Source: Hanleya hanleyi (taxonomy: Eukaryota; Mollusca; Polyplacophora; Lepidopleurida; Hanleyidae). From it: DNA of 64,000 nucleotides. Under the pieces are notes generated by a model. The model was not told the origin of the DNA, ran no database searches, and was given only the letters and a program-made list of their open reading frames with translations. A program made the position numbers and the translations under genes. The stretch spans positions 1 to 64,000 of the forward strand of contig JAVTVY010047980.1 in the NCBI GenBank assembly GCA_036873755.1, in the 5' to 3' direction. This document shows, piece after piece, positions 35,788-45,989 of this stretch. How positions within the stretch are numbered: the first letter of the stretch is position 1; every line of letters starts with the position of its first letter.

Positions 35788-36400
35788 AGTATATAGCAAG
35801 GATATTCATGCCTATTTGGACGAGTGCGCAGGTGTTTTTGCGCAGTTATGACGTCACTTCCGGTTTTTGTGGAGGTTTTGTGGAGGTCAGGAGGAGGTGT
35901 GCGCAGGATTGTTCTGCGCAGGTATGACGTCACTTCCGGTCTGCGTGAATCGGGCGTGACCTGGGTATGTTTGACCGTATGGAATGCATGTACTGACTTG
36001 TATCTGGGTTTTTTCCATCACGGGGAGGTCACGTGATCACTATAGTTCAAGGTCATTTTGAATGATAGGAATGCATGTACTGACCTGATCATTCATCCGG
36101 GGACTTGTTTACATCCGTGTACATCCGGGACCTTGTACATGTATTCATCCGGGCATGTATTCATCCAGGCATTGATGGTGGAATCAAGGAACAACCGGGT
36201 ATTTTAGGGTTGACCTATATCCGTGTCCTCTAGCAATGTCTGTAGTGTATGTGGGGTTTTTCCATTCATCCTTTTTACATACGGGTTCACACGCGGACTT
36301 ACATCCGGGTTCTTGTACAGCCGGGTTCTTGTACATCCGGGGTCTTCTATGTAGGTATATAAAAGTGGGGATTTTCATGGCATTGCTTCATTCATTGGCC
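35788..36400 (+). promoter_or_regulatory. Left terminal region with CRE/ETS-type sites and TATA box
   Basis: ATGACGTCACTTCCGG occurs twice (about 35848 and 35924). The second lies in a block nearly identical to the outer arm of the 20.5-28.3 kb palindrome. ACATCCGG and TTCATCCGG words repeat through 36090-36340. A TATA box, GGTATATAAAAGTGG, lies at about 36353-36367 and points toward the polymerase. The region resembles an enhancer plus core promoter embedded in the terminal repeat. A GTGTGAGTGCG donor-like word at about 36577 hints at a spliced leader, which I cannot prove. Confidence 0.6.
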
Positions 36401-36736
36401 TGCCTATTTGACCGTGCGTGAAGACTTACCAGCCTGAGCCAGCCTGAGCCTACCTGACGAGAGGAGCTAATACCAGTGGAGCCTGAAGCTAGGTGTGACC
36501 GATAGCATGAGATGTGGAGAAGATTTTCCAGGGGATCCAGGAGCGCCGCCGGCTGAAGTCTTACCCGAAGACGAGCGTGTGAGTGCGTTGTACCGACGTC
36601 CCTGAAACACGATACGCCATTATTTCCACCGTCACCGTCGTCTATTAGATTTGTATAATTTCCGGCTGGAGGACCTCACGCATCTTCCTACTTACGCCTA
36701 GAGCATTTTTACAGATCAAGTTACGGCCTTCAAATT

Positions 36737-37047
36737 GAAGTTGATGCTGGGTCGACATCGGGCATTACAGACTAGTCTTTTGTGTTAAATGCCGTCATTT
36801 ACATCTGACGACGATACAGCTCACCAATCTCCAATGTACGAGTTGTCACAGCGAAACAGCTCACCAATTACCAGTATACGAGTTGTCAGAGCATTTCCAC
36901 ATAGCTCTCTAGATTTGTATCTAATACCGCTTATGCCGGTGCTAGGGGCCGTGTGGTCATATCATCCAAGTTGCCACATGAACAGGTACAATAAAAGCGT
37001 ACCTGAGATACAACACATATCACGAATCGTTAGATTCTTGGTATGTG
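36737..37047 (+). mobile_element. ~311-bp retroelement 3' fragment (family B)
   Basis: Nearly identical, inverted, to 62839-63148 inside the second gypsy element. Shares the layout CTAATACCGCTTA ... GTGCTAGGGGCCGT ... ACATGAACAG ... AAAAGCGTACCTGAG with the Penelope-like 3' ends at 34.4 and 43.2 kb, so it is probably the 3' end of a related family. It lies between the terminal promoter and the polymerase gene. Confidence 0.75.
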
Positions 37048-37211
37048 CTTTAGAATAGGCTAACCAGAAGACTATTCTGTGAAGTCATGTGACGCAGTCA
37101 GTATGTCGGCACCTCTTCCCACTTCCCTTATATGTGTTGTAACTTGGGTATATCTTACGGCACAAAGAGACGGACCAGCTACGGTATTATTACCCCAGTA
37201 ATAATACCTAT

Positions 37212-40200
37212 GTGTTTGAACAACCGTTCACGGTGACGGATGCTATTTCTCTGGAGCCACTCATCGACCAACTCATTACGTTGGATCCATTGGAATGGGC
37301 CCGGTTGCAACGTCCCAACACCAAATGGCTTGTAGAAATGGTGACGAACGTCACATTTTTCGTCATCAAATTGAGAGATCACCCCATCGGCGCTCCTGTT
37401 ATTCCGCCGCCTTGGCTGGCCCATCGAAAAGGCATGTATGCGTTAACGGGAGGTAGAAATGAACCCTACAAAGACCGGAAATGTCTGTTTCGATGTTTGG
37501 CCGTTCATTTGGACTGGTGTGATCCCCGGGGTTGTGATAAAAGGGCAAATATGTACCGGGAAGAGTATATAGAGTCGCAAGACATTGACCCGCGGCAATT
37601 CCGGGGAGTCCCATTCAAGTATTTGGATGTCGTGGAATCGCTTTTCCACGTGAATATCTTTAGTATACCGTTTACTACCGAAGGAGGAGGATACATTTGT
37701 GACTGAATTGGTTCATCGCTCAACAGAACGGTATGCCTCTACGATGAAAGTCAATGTCTTCGACAACGGCGGGGTGAGTCATTTTTCCTTGATCCACGAT
37801 ATGAGCCTGTACGTGCAATCCTACGGTTGTTCTCAATCTCATCGGTTGTTTGACCAATCGTTCAACTTACATCAGCACGAGAAGATTTGTGACAACACTG
37901 TGAAACGCAAATTTCCTGGTGGTGTGTACCTTAACACGCCTACTATTTTCGAGGAACTGGCTGATGAGGGGATTGTCATACCACTAGAGGAACGTTATTT
38001 TCCATACCGGGCGTGCTATGATTTCGAGGCCATTTTGGAACCCATGGATATTTTCTCAGCCAAAACGCAGTGGACACAGCGCCATATTCCCCTGAGTGTC
38101 AGCATTTCCAGCAAGGTTCCCGGCTATGACGCTGCGCCCGTATGTTTCGTGTCCACTGGGGACTCCCATGACCTGATTACCCGGATGATGGTATATTTAG
38201 AGGAAGTGAGTGCGGTCAGTACAGAACTGTTGGTGTCCAAGTTCCAGGACGTGCTGGACCAACTCGACGATCGTATTCCTATACCCGGTGTGTCCTTCAG
38301 CGACGATGAAGAGTCGGAGACGGAGTCGGAGTCGGAGTCGGAAATGCAGGACATTCAATCGGAGGCTGTACCTTTACCTAAGCCGCATGCGGAGAAAATG
38401 AAAGCCCGCTTCCTACAATACCTAGGCCAGTTACCTGTGCTCGGCTTCAATTCGGGTCGATACGATTTGAACATGGTGAAGGAATTTCCGTCATCGAAAA
38501 GATCAATAACCATATGGCCCTCACCACCACGTCACTCCATTTCCTGGATGTACGTAACTACCTAGCTACCAATTATAGTTATGATCAGTGGGTGAAGGCC
38601 TATGACTGTGCACAAACCAAAAAGAGGTTCCCTAACACCTATATGTCAACGCTCGACCGCTTGGAGGAAACACAGTTGCCACCCCGGGACGCTTACTTCG
38701 ACGATCTGAAGCAGGTGGAATGTTCGGAAGAAACGTACCGGGAACTACAGCAGGTATGGAACGACCAACACATGCAGACCTTGCGAGATTTCCTGGTGTA
38801 TTATAACAACTTAGATGTGGTTCCATTCCTAGAAGCGGCCGAGAAAATGGCCCAACTCTTTCGGGATCAAATGCACGTGGACATATTCAAGGAGTGCTTG
38901 AGTTTACCGGGTCTTGCGCTTCGCCATCTCTTTCAAGATTGTTCCACGTACTTTTCACTCATTCAACAAAAAGACGAGGACAAGTATGATTGTTTAAAAC
39001 AGAACATCGTCGTCGGGCCCAGCCTTATTTTTCATCGTTATCACGAGAAGGACGTCACCACTCTTCCAGGTGGGAAATCCTGTGCCAAAATCATTGGATT
39101 CGACGCCAATGCCCTGTATCTGTGGTCTCTCGCCCAACCCATGCCAAGCGGACATTATACGCGCTGGTTGGCGAAAGGTCAGCATTTCCTACCTCAACGT
39201 ATGCCGTACAAACATCTGGCTGACCAGTGGTTGGACTGGGAAGCCGATCGACGGGGAATTTCTATACGACATCAAACCAACGCCACAGAGAAGCGGATAG
39301 GAGATCGTCGACTCCCCGTCGATGGGTTTGCTATTATCCACAACAAACCCACCGTATTCCAATTTTACGGGTGTTACTGGCACGGCCACCAATGCCATTT
39401 CAGCGTTGGGCGCTTCAACGAACGACGTGGAAAATCGGCAGAAGAACTAGGGGCGGAAGTGGTGGAGAATGGGCATTACGTGAAAGAGATGGGGTACCAG
39501 CTCATCGAAATGTGGGAGTGTGAATTTCACACCATGTGCCAGGCCCTCCCACACTTACGCCGCTTCCTTAAAGCGCAAGAGTACCCCCTCAGTCGCCGGC
39601 GACTGCTGACCCTTCCACAGATTTTCAACGCCGTTCGTTCCGGGGACATTTACGGGTTCGTAGAATGCGATCTGCATGTTCCCGACAACCTCAAGCCACT
39701 ATTCGCCCAGTGCCCACCCATCTTTAAAAATACGCTGGTGAGTCGGGATGACATTGGAGACACCATGGGCGCCTATGCTGAGCAACACGAGTGCCTGTCT
39801 CGTCCTCGTTGGATGCTGATCGGGAGCATGTGGGGGAAAAAAATCTTGCTGTGTACCCCTCTACTACAGTGGTACATGAGCCACGGGCTCGAAGTGACGC
39901 GAGTGTATCAAGTCCTACAGTACGTACCGAACGACTGTTTTGCGGGGCATGCCGACATCGTGACGTCTGCTCGTCGTCAAGGAGATAAAGATCCCAGTCA
40001 GGCCATTATCAGGGAATCCTGGAAACTGACGGGCAATGGCTACTATGGAAAAACGGTAACCAACCAAGATAAGCACGTGAACGTGAATATCTCTACTACC
40101 AAACAAGCGCGCAAAAAGATCAACTCGCCCCTGTTTCGATCCGTGGACGTCATCGATGATGATACGTATGAAGTCACTTCAGCCAAAAAGACCACGCGTT

Positions 40201-40775
40201 ACAACTTACTGCTCCAAATTGGATGCATGGTATACCAGGTGGCCAAGCTGAGGATGCTGCAATTTTTATATGATTTCATGGGTGTGTATTTCAATCCATC
40301 AGACTGGCAATTCATGGAGATGGACACGGACTCTGCCTATATGGCCGTCTCTAATGCGGATTGGGAGTCACTCATCAAACCCGAATTACGCGCGCAATAT
40401 AGGGCGGAACGGGACCAGTGGCTACCTCGACGCGACCATTACCAGTACGACAAGCGGACGCCGGGTCTCTTCAAGTTAGAGTGGAGTGGAGATGCCATGA
40501 TTGCCCTGTCGTCCAAGACGTACTATTGTTACGGTGGAGATGGAAACAACAAGTTTAGTTGCAAGGGCGTCAACCGACGTGACCCTGCCATCGACAAAGC
40601 CCTCTACCTGGGCGTGATGCAAAGCCAGGCCAGTGCGAGTGGCACTAACAGAGGATTCCGGGTCGTCGACCACCAGATGCGGACGTACATCCAGAAACGA
40701 GATGCCTTCACATTTTTCTACCCGAAACGGAAAGTCCTTCCCGATGGAGTCAGTACCACCTACATGGACTTGTGA
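37212..40775 (+). pseudogene. polB: Polinton protein-primed DNA polymerase B (frameshifted)
   Basis: Family B polymerase of the protein-primed group, which would replicate the linear element from its ends. Three open segments in frames 0, +1 and 0 (37212-37706, 37699-38565, 38514-40775) are collinear with the family and total about 1180 codons, a normal length. Exonuclease motifs CYDFEAIL (about 38010), GFNSGRYDLNMV (about 38445) and YNNLDVVPF (about 38800) are present. So are polymerase motifs A (IGFDANALYLW), B (KLTGNGYYGKT) and C (MDTDSAY). A VDGFAIIHNKP ... FYGCYWHGHQC insert resembles the Vsr-like endonuclease motif. The first break lies near 37700. The second, near 38490, appears to include a small deletion after exonuclease motif II. 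Not functional as it stands; every catalytic motif is still visible. Confidence 0.93.
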
Positions 40776-40858
40776 AACTATAACTTTTGATATACTTCTC
40801 ATGATACAACGAGTTAAAACTATAACTGTAAAAAATAGCGTACACGATAACTGTAAAA

Positions 40859-40944
40859 GTCGGGATGGCCAAGTGGTCTAAGGCGCCAGTCCTAAGTGGT
40901 GGTCTGCGCAATGCAGGTCGTTGGTTCGAATCCTACTGCTGACA
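40859..40944 (+). tRNA. tRNA-Leu-like sequence, anticodon apparently UAA, possibly degenerate
   Basis: A box TGGCCAAGTGG and B box GGTTCGAATCC fit the polymerase III promoter. A variable-arm hairpin CTGC-GCAAT-GCAG marks a class II (Leu/Ser) tRNA, and a T-run (GTTTTT) follows directly. The anticodon loop CCTAAGT gives UAA. The acceptor, anticodon and T stems each carry one mismatch. It could be a captured gene, a decaying copy or a SINE head. It lies in the gap where the plus-strand polymerase and minus-strand capsid block converge. Confidence 0.6.
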
Positions 40945-41147
40945 GTTTTTACATTCCTACTGTATTCTTTATACATGTAAAAAACACCTACTGTATTGTT
41001 CGCATTCTTTGTACATATTCTATATATTCTTGTTCATCTGAACATAAAAAGTCAAAACGTCACTTGTGTTTTCATGAATTTTTATTGAACATCAATGAGC
41101 GTCAAAACAACAATGTCAGGGGAAATAAAAACACCGCGCAGTGGAAA

Positions 41148-41624
41148 TTAAGACAACCAGAGAAATGGGGCACGAACATTAAAACGAGAGGCAGCCCAGT
41201 CGTACACTAAGACATCGCGGTCTTCGGCTTGATAATAATCATCAAACATCTGTACGATCGTTTGCATAGAATGTCCTCTACTCCTGTGAGTGAGATAAAA
41301 CACACAGTACTGTCCGCATACACTACTCAAGGGTCCTTGTAATCTTTTAGTATTCCAGCGCCAGACTGTAGTAGATTCGTCCATGAACTGGGTCAAATCG
41401 GGATGAATGGGTGCAAGTCCGTAGGAATCAAAGTATTCTCCTTGGCCCAGGGCGTCCACGTATACAGCCACCCAATGTTCACCCGATCGAGTACGAGGGT
41501 CTGTATTCAGGATGTAGGCCGCAGGGGTGGATGGGATGGTGGGAAAGACATTGCGTGGAAACACACCTCGAAAGGGTACCCGGGGATCCCGCTGGAGTAT
41601 GGCGATGAGCTGCTCTGTATCCAT
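41148..41624 (-). CDS. Adenain-like cysteine protease (maturation protease)
   Basis: A 158-residue member of the adenovirus-type cysteine protease family, which processes capsid precursors in adenoviruses and is a standard Polinton gene. The catalytic set is visible: His50 in GEHWVAVYVD, Asp66 in YFDSYGL (an Asp where adenoviruses use Glu), Gln105 and Cys107 in CGQYCVFYL. I chose the ATG at 41624 (MDTEQL) because it starts 5 bases after the capsid-gene stop codon, as in tight viral gene blocks. The open frame also extends upstream to 41687 without an ATG. Nothing indicates damage. The substrate would be the virion proteins encoded upstream. Confidence 0.9.
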   Translation of the reverse strand: MDTEQLIAILQRDPRVPFRGVFPRNVFPTIPSTPAAYILNTDPRTRSGEHWVAVYVDALGQGEYFDSYGLAPIHPDLTQFMDESTTVWRWNTKRLQGPLSSVCGQYCVFYLTHRSRGHSMQTIVQMFDDYYQAEDRDVLVYDWAASRFNVRAPFLWLS

Positions 41625-41628
41625 GACT

Positions 41629-42898
41629 CTAGCTGGCGTAGTCACACAGGACGTTTCTTTGCTGATCCACTGTGATGACGTTATCAAACTCGGCGTAGCA
41701 AATCACGTTAATGGTATGGAGTAGAGCTACGGAGAAACGCAGTTCCAACCGTAAGTTTCCTTTCTTGAGCAAGGCCAGCTGATGATCGTGTTCCAAGGTA
41801 GGGGTGAGGTCGAAGGCGAACAAAGTGTACCCACGGGCAAAGTCTCGTCGAGTGATGGTATTTCCTTCGTCCTGATTGTTTTGTCCTGTGGCTGTAAACA
41901 GGTTCAGGTAGCTCCGCACATAGTGATGGTTACCAAAATCCGGTTGTGACGGCCGGGCTGGGATTTGATGACCGGCCACGTGCAGTGCCACAAAGTTGAT
42001 GTTGAAATGTTGAAAGTGGAACGGATTCTCTGTCCACTGGCCATTGAAGCTGGTGTTGGTGACACACGCCAGGGTAAGACGTGCAGTGCCACAAAGTTGA
42101 TGTTGAAATGTTGAAAGTGGAACGGATTCTCACCCAAGGTCCCATTGAAGCTGATGTTGGTGACACACGCCAGGGTAAGACGTGCAGTGCCACAAAGTTG
42201 ATGTTGAAATGTTGAAAGTGGAACGGATTCTCTGTCCACTGGCCATTGAAACTGGTATTGGTGACACACTCCAGGGTAAGACGTTTAGGCAGATCCCCTA
42301 GAAATACATTTTCACGATTAGCCATCATCGTACCTGCTGGCACAGAGAACACCTTGGTCTGTACGCGTCGGACGGGGTACAGGGTTGTTTTTTTCGATAA
42401 TGCTTCCATGTGTCTCACCAACACCCCTGGTGCAAATCCACCGTACGGACAAACAGGGCTGCATCTTCTATGACGCAGTCGACCCATCATATCGACGGAC
42501 CTGCTACCGGCTGTAAACCTCCTGCGTTGGATGAACCCATTATTTACAACGGTGGTGGTATCTATTTCCATTTCAGACTGATACCCACCTGTTGGAACAT
42601 CGAGTGCAGCCAGAGATTCACCGGGGCTACGACCGCTTCGGCCGCGATGTCCGTCCCGTCTCCGTTCACCACTTTGGCTTTCACGTAAAAGTACGTGTGA
42701 GCTAAATCCAGGTAGGCCGTATCTTTGTTTTCAATGGTAAATTCCAGCGGTCCCGTTTCCGTCAGGCTAGCCAGGGGGCGATGTTCTACCCAACGACCCT
42801 CGGCGACACTGGTCTGTGTGGGTGGAATAGTCCACAAATCCAATTCACTGTTGGTAGACGGACACGACTCGGAGTGAATGAATACCGTTATGCGAAGA
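41629..42898 (-). pseudogene. Major capsid protein, double jelly-roll (broken)
   Basis: Similarity is to the Polinton hexon-like capsid protein, annotated in many animal genomes as F54H12.2-like. The N-terminal part shows SELDLWTIPPTQTSV and LDLAHTYFYVKAKV (about 42660-42860). A middle part has SRSVDMMGRL and YPVRRVQTKVFSVPAG. The C-terminal part has FNINFVALHV, YVRSYLNLFTATG and RGYTLFAFDLTP, ending at 41629. These sit in different frames. Two internal stretches expected in the family appear missing, around 42560 and 42470, and a 101-bp unit is triplicated at 41980-42280. A Penelope-like insertion abuts the 5' end, where no ATG precedes the conserved sequence. It would build the icosahedral capsid; this copy cannot. 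Confidence 0.9.
41977..42285. repeat. 101-bp tandem triplication inside the capsid gene
   Basis: Units begin at about 41979, 42080 and 42181, marked by ACGTGCAGTGCCACAAAG and GGTGACACACGCCAGGG. The middle unit carries a CACCCAAGGTCCC variant. Since 101 is not a multiple of 3, each extra unit shifts the frame. That is why overlapping frames all repeat the FHFQHFNINF motif. Confidence 0.92.
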
Positions 42899-43897
42899 TT
42901 ACAAGCATCTAGTCCGTCATTCATAATCCAGCCGTCGTCCATTAGAGAATATACGCGTCCATAATCCAAAGACCTATTCCATATTCCATATAACAGTATT
43001 AGCACCAAATTCAAAAAATCAATCATAGTATACATAAACATAGGCTTGTTTCCTGCAAGAGAGAAGCGGTCAACAGTTTTCAATGATGCCGGCAAGACAT
43101 CATGATGTTCCAAAAATATCAAATCCGTATCGCTGATCAGTATTCTTAATCCATAATATTCGTTGTAAAGTTGTCATCTAAAGAATGATGTATCTCAGTC
43201 ACGCTTTGATTGTGACTGTTCATATGTGTACCATGAGGATCTTGAAGTACATGGGTTCATACGGCCCCTAGCCCCGGGTTAAGCGGAATTAGACACAAGT
43301 TACGAAACGTAGCGCCATAGATCTTGCACGCTACGTTCGTATTTTGCTATCAGCATGCGATATGTATCGCCAAATTTGAGAAACTTTGAGTGGAGGCGTT
43401 TGGTGGAATAGCCCTGTTTTATAAGTTTCTGTAACAGTGTTTTGTGACGTTGATTAAAATCGTCACATTTAACACAGGATCTAGCAAATGCTACTAAGCG
43501 AGATATGTATACGCCATATGCAGGTCCCACTGGAATATTACTATCCAGAAAGGGATAGTTTACGATGTCGAAATTGTAATCATTTCTTTTGTCATAAAGT
43601 CGACGAGAGAGAATGCCCGCTTCATTTTTATAGAGATAGAGATCTAATAAGATGTGCCTGTAGGGCTATCTGTAGTTTTCTTCAAATCCAGTGAAGGTGG
43701 ATATATATCCTTCACTGCGTCATTTATATAGCGATTATCCACAGCGAGAAGATCGTCTATATAGCGTTTGGTGAATGAGAAGGAACGGGGTTTGAATGGA
43801 TCGGTTTTTGAAAGCGCCTGCATATAGTCATATTCATAAGAGAACAGATACAGGTCAGCCAACAGGGGTGCACAATTAGTACCCATTGGAATACCTA
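42897..43897 (-). mobile_element. Penelope-like retroelement, 5'-truncated (copy 2)
   Basis: Inserted between the core-protein and capsid genes. Its 3' end is at 42897, the same terminal bases as copies at 34821 and 45943. Contains the C-terminal part of the RT and the 3' UTR. The 5' side is truncated within the RT ORF at about 43897, abutting the last codons of the core-protein frame. Confidence 0.88.
43303..43894 (-). pseudogene. Penelope-like reverse transcriptase fragment
   Basis: Frame 43644-43886 carries MGTNCAPLLADLYLFSYE and RYIDDLLAVDN, the catalytic-region signature of Penelope-like RTs. After a frame change, 43300-43530 continues with YGVYISRLVAFAR, DDFNQRHKTLLQKLIKQG and KYERSVQDL, the usual C-terminal part. 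No GIY-YIG endonuclease domain follows before the 3' UTR. The family is therefore either endonuclease-lacking or carries the endonuclease at the N-terminus, which is truncated here. Confidence 0.85.
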
Positions 43898-44281
43898 TAT
43901 GCTGCTGATATGCGTGCGTGTGCGTCGTCGGTGTGTTAGCCGTCGAATGACTCTCCCATGTGCCGGGGGTTGTCTTTTAAAGGCTTTGACGACCAAGACG
44001 CTGCCTGCTTCTTTGGCCTGTCGTTTCAAGGCTTGTCGTGGTGCCGTACCACTCAAGACATCACCGGCGACTTGCAGTCCACTGCGTACCGCTTGTTTGC
44101 CCACCGCTTTTACTCCACGTGCCACCAAGGGCAAGAACGTTTTGACAATGCTTCCCAGTATGTTTCCCAGTCCGTGACCTCGTTGCATGCGTGCACCGCT
44201 AAAGACCTGACCTCCACCTCCCGTTTGTTTCTTGTAATAGTCTGCATAGCTGGCCGTATGGCACTGGTAAGGCACGTACAT
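43895..44281 (-). CDS. Basic core/X-like virion protein of Polinton
   Basis: A 128-residue protein with an aromatic N-terminus (SYADYYKKQTGGGG), then a Gly/Ala-Lys region (GNILGSIVKTFLPLVARGVKAVG) and a strongly basic C-terminus (RRLTHRRRTRTH). This layout matches small Polinton virion proteins likened to adenovirus pX/pVI-type core or membrane-active proteins. The start codon overlaps the stop of the upstream penton-like gene in a TAATG junction. The C-terminus runs into the Penelope insertion, so the last residues may not be native. The role (DNA packing or membrane disruption) is inferred from composition and position. Confidence 0.75.
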   Translation of the reverse strand: MYVPYQCHTASYADYYKKQTGGGGQVFSGARMQRGHGLGNILGSIVKTFLPLVARGVKAVGKQAVRSGLQVAGDVLSGTAPRQALKRQAKEAGSVLVVKAFKRQPPAHGRVIRRLTHRRRTRTHISSI

Positions 44282-45043
44282 TATACGAAGTGGGGAGAAC
44301 GTGCTTGTCGGAAATGAAGTGTCAGCATCACTTTCCCTCGTTCGAATGCGACCGGGCGTCCCGTGTCATCTCTTATATCCAACGTGATCGTGTTGATATC
44401 GGTCTGTCGTACGGGTAGGTTGGTTGTGGTTGAAACTCTGGGTGACTTGATCTCCATACTTCTTTTTAATGGGGACCACCCGTAACAGAGGTGTGTTGAC
44501 ATCTCCGACAATGTGGTTGTCGACCACGTCCGAGTAGACGTAGAGTCCGTACATACCCACTTTCATATCCATCGTAATTTCGGCTCTGTCGGTGCTTGTA
44601 CCCGTGTAGACCGGGTGAGGGATACATAACATTTGCTGTAGGCTAGGACTGAGTTCGAGACAGGGCTTGTCGTTGTGTATGTTGTAATCGAAGTCCACAT
44701 GATTGATGAAGGAAAAGGATTTGTCGTGTGTTGAAGTATTCGTGACCACCCGTAGAGACTTATAATGCATCAGTGTTTTCAGCCCCTGTATGAAATCCTT
44801 GGGGGTATCGTATTGGCCTTCGGGTAGGGTCAGTCGGGTTACTTTGCCTTCATAGGTCACCTCGTACCACACGTCCTTGTCTCGCACGTTGTACCACGAG
44901 TATGGGTATTGAATATCCACGAGTTCACATTCCCACCGTCCAAGTAAATGCAACGGTTGCGATAACTGGGTCACGTACTTGGCCAAGGTATTGTCAGGAA
45001 ACACATCGAGCGAACTGTTACTGGGCAACGTGAGGTAAAACAT
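44281..45043 (-). pseudogene. Penton-like minor capsid protein, one frameshift
   Basis: The first 200 codons (from ATG at 45043) read LGRWECELVDIQYPYSWYN, YDTPKDFIQGL and LQQMLCIPH. The conserved C-terminus (LPVRQTDINTITLDIRDDTG, then KVMLTLHFR) is in another frame from about 44430 to 44281. The two match the Polinton minor capsid protein predicted to form the single jelly-roll penton at capsid vertices. The break lies near 44430. Otherwise length (about 250 codons) and gene position next to core and capsid genes are normal. Confidence 0.85.
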
Positions 45044-45137
45044 GACGACTGAGCCTTTCTGCTTCCGCTTCCGGCTTTAATAGGGATCCCAGGCCTTGGG
45101 CGGTTGTATCCGCCGCCGTGATCTTCGTTGGGTGCTA

Positions 45138-45774
45138 CTCGTCTTAGATTTTGAATAGGGATGAAAAGAACGTGCCCACCGTGAAGGTGTTTTGGGAGGT
45201 GTCAAAGGGGTATCTTTTCAAGAAGCTGGTGGTAGGCCACTCAGCGATTGTTGCATCCACGGTTTCTGCATCCAAGTCCAGCGTTGAAGATTCACCACCA
45301 ATTCTTGAGGGACGTGTGTGTCTTTCAACGCTTGAGCAAAGGCTTCCCAACCCGGTGGATCAGAGTGTTTGCGAGAACGCACGGTATCGTTGGTCAGATC
45401 GGTGATATGAGACCCCGGCACCACTCGGTTTCGAATAAGCAGTTCCTCCTGATCGGTCCAACCCATATCAGGATTCTGTTTCACCCGGTCCAACAATAAA
45501 CGGGCCTTGGTGTTGACACTGGCCAACACTTCATCTTCGAGGTGAGGGGTGATGAGGCTGGTGGTGGTGGTGGTGGTGGTGGTGGTGTTGGAGGTGGTGA
45601 TAATGTTGAACCACCCCTATATTGATCCATAAACTTCTTGTACCGGTTCAGCGTCTGATGGTAGAGTTGAATTTTCTCGTGATCGGGCAGTCGACGTTGA
45701 AGTATGCAATTCATCTCTTCAACGAGGGACTGCAGTTGTTGTACCGTGGCAGGGACAGGGTAGGGTGATTGCAA
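45138..45774 (-). pseudogene. Conserved Polinton virion-associated protein, frameshifted
   Basis: Three collinear pieces. A helical N-terminus (LQSLVEEMNCILQRRL, LNRYKKFMDQYRGG) ends in a proline run (45540-45600). The central conserved part follows (TKARLLLDRVKQNPDMGW, VVPGSHITDLTND, PPGWEAFAQAL). The C-terminus (WPTTSFLKRYPFD) is in a third frame, ending near 45147. The central block is conserved among Polintons but has no established function that I know of. The GGT/CCA run is a likely slippage site for the first break. The upstream edge abuts a Penelope fragment and no ATG precedes the conserved sequence. Confidence 0.7.
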
Positions 45775-45782
45775 GCTTTCCC

Positions 45783-45943
45783 AGCAGGAAACAAGCCTAT
45801 GTTTATGTATACTTTTGTCTTTTTGAATTTGGTGCTAATACTGTTATATGGAAATGGAATAGGTCTTTGGATTATGGACGCGGATATTCTCTAATGGACG
45901 ACGGCTGGATTATGAATGACGGACTAGACGCTTGTAATTGTAA
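45783..45943 (+). mobile_element. Penelope-like retroelement 3' end (copy 3)
   Basis: GGAAACAAGCCTATG to GACGCTTGTAAT, essentially identical to the last 160 bases of copies 1 and 2. It lies between two virion-protein genes, in plus orientation. Confidence 0.9.
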
Positions 45944-45989
45944 CAGTCGAGGTTCGACCAGCATCATTTTTTTATTATGTTCCATGACG

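Noticed and set aside
36507..36610. 33-codon frame with a donor-like GTGTGAGTG near its end, as a Polinton leader exon
   Set aside because: Attractive given the upstream TATA box, but I could not identify a matching acceptor before the polymerase.
42562..43122. 186-aa frame as an intact capsid N-terminus
   Set aside because: Its first ~75 codons are antisense-strand Penelope 3' UTR, not capsid. Only the part from about 42898 downward is capsid.
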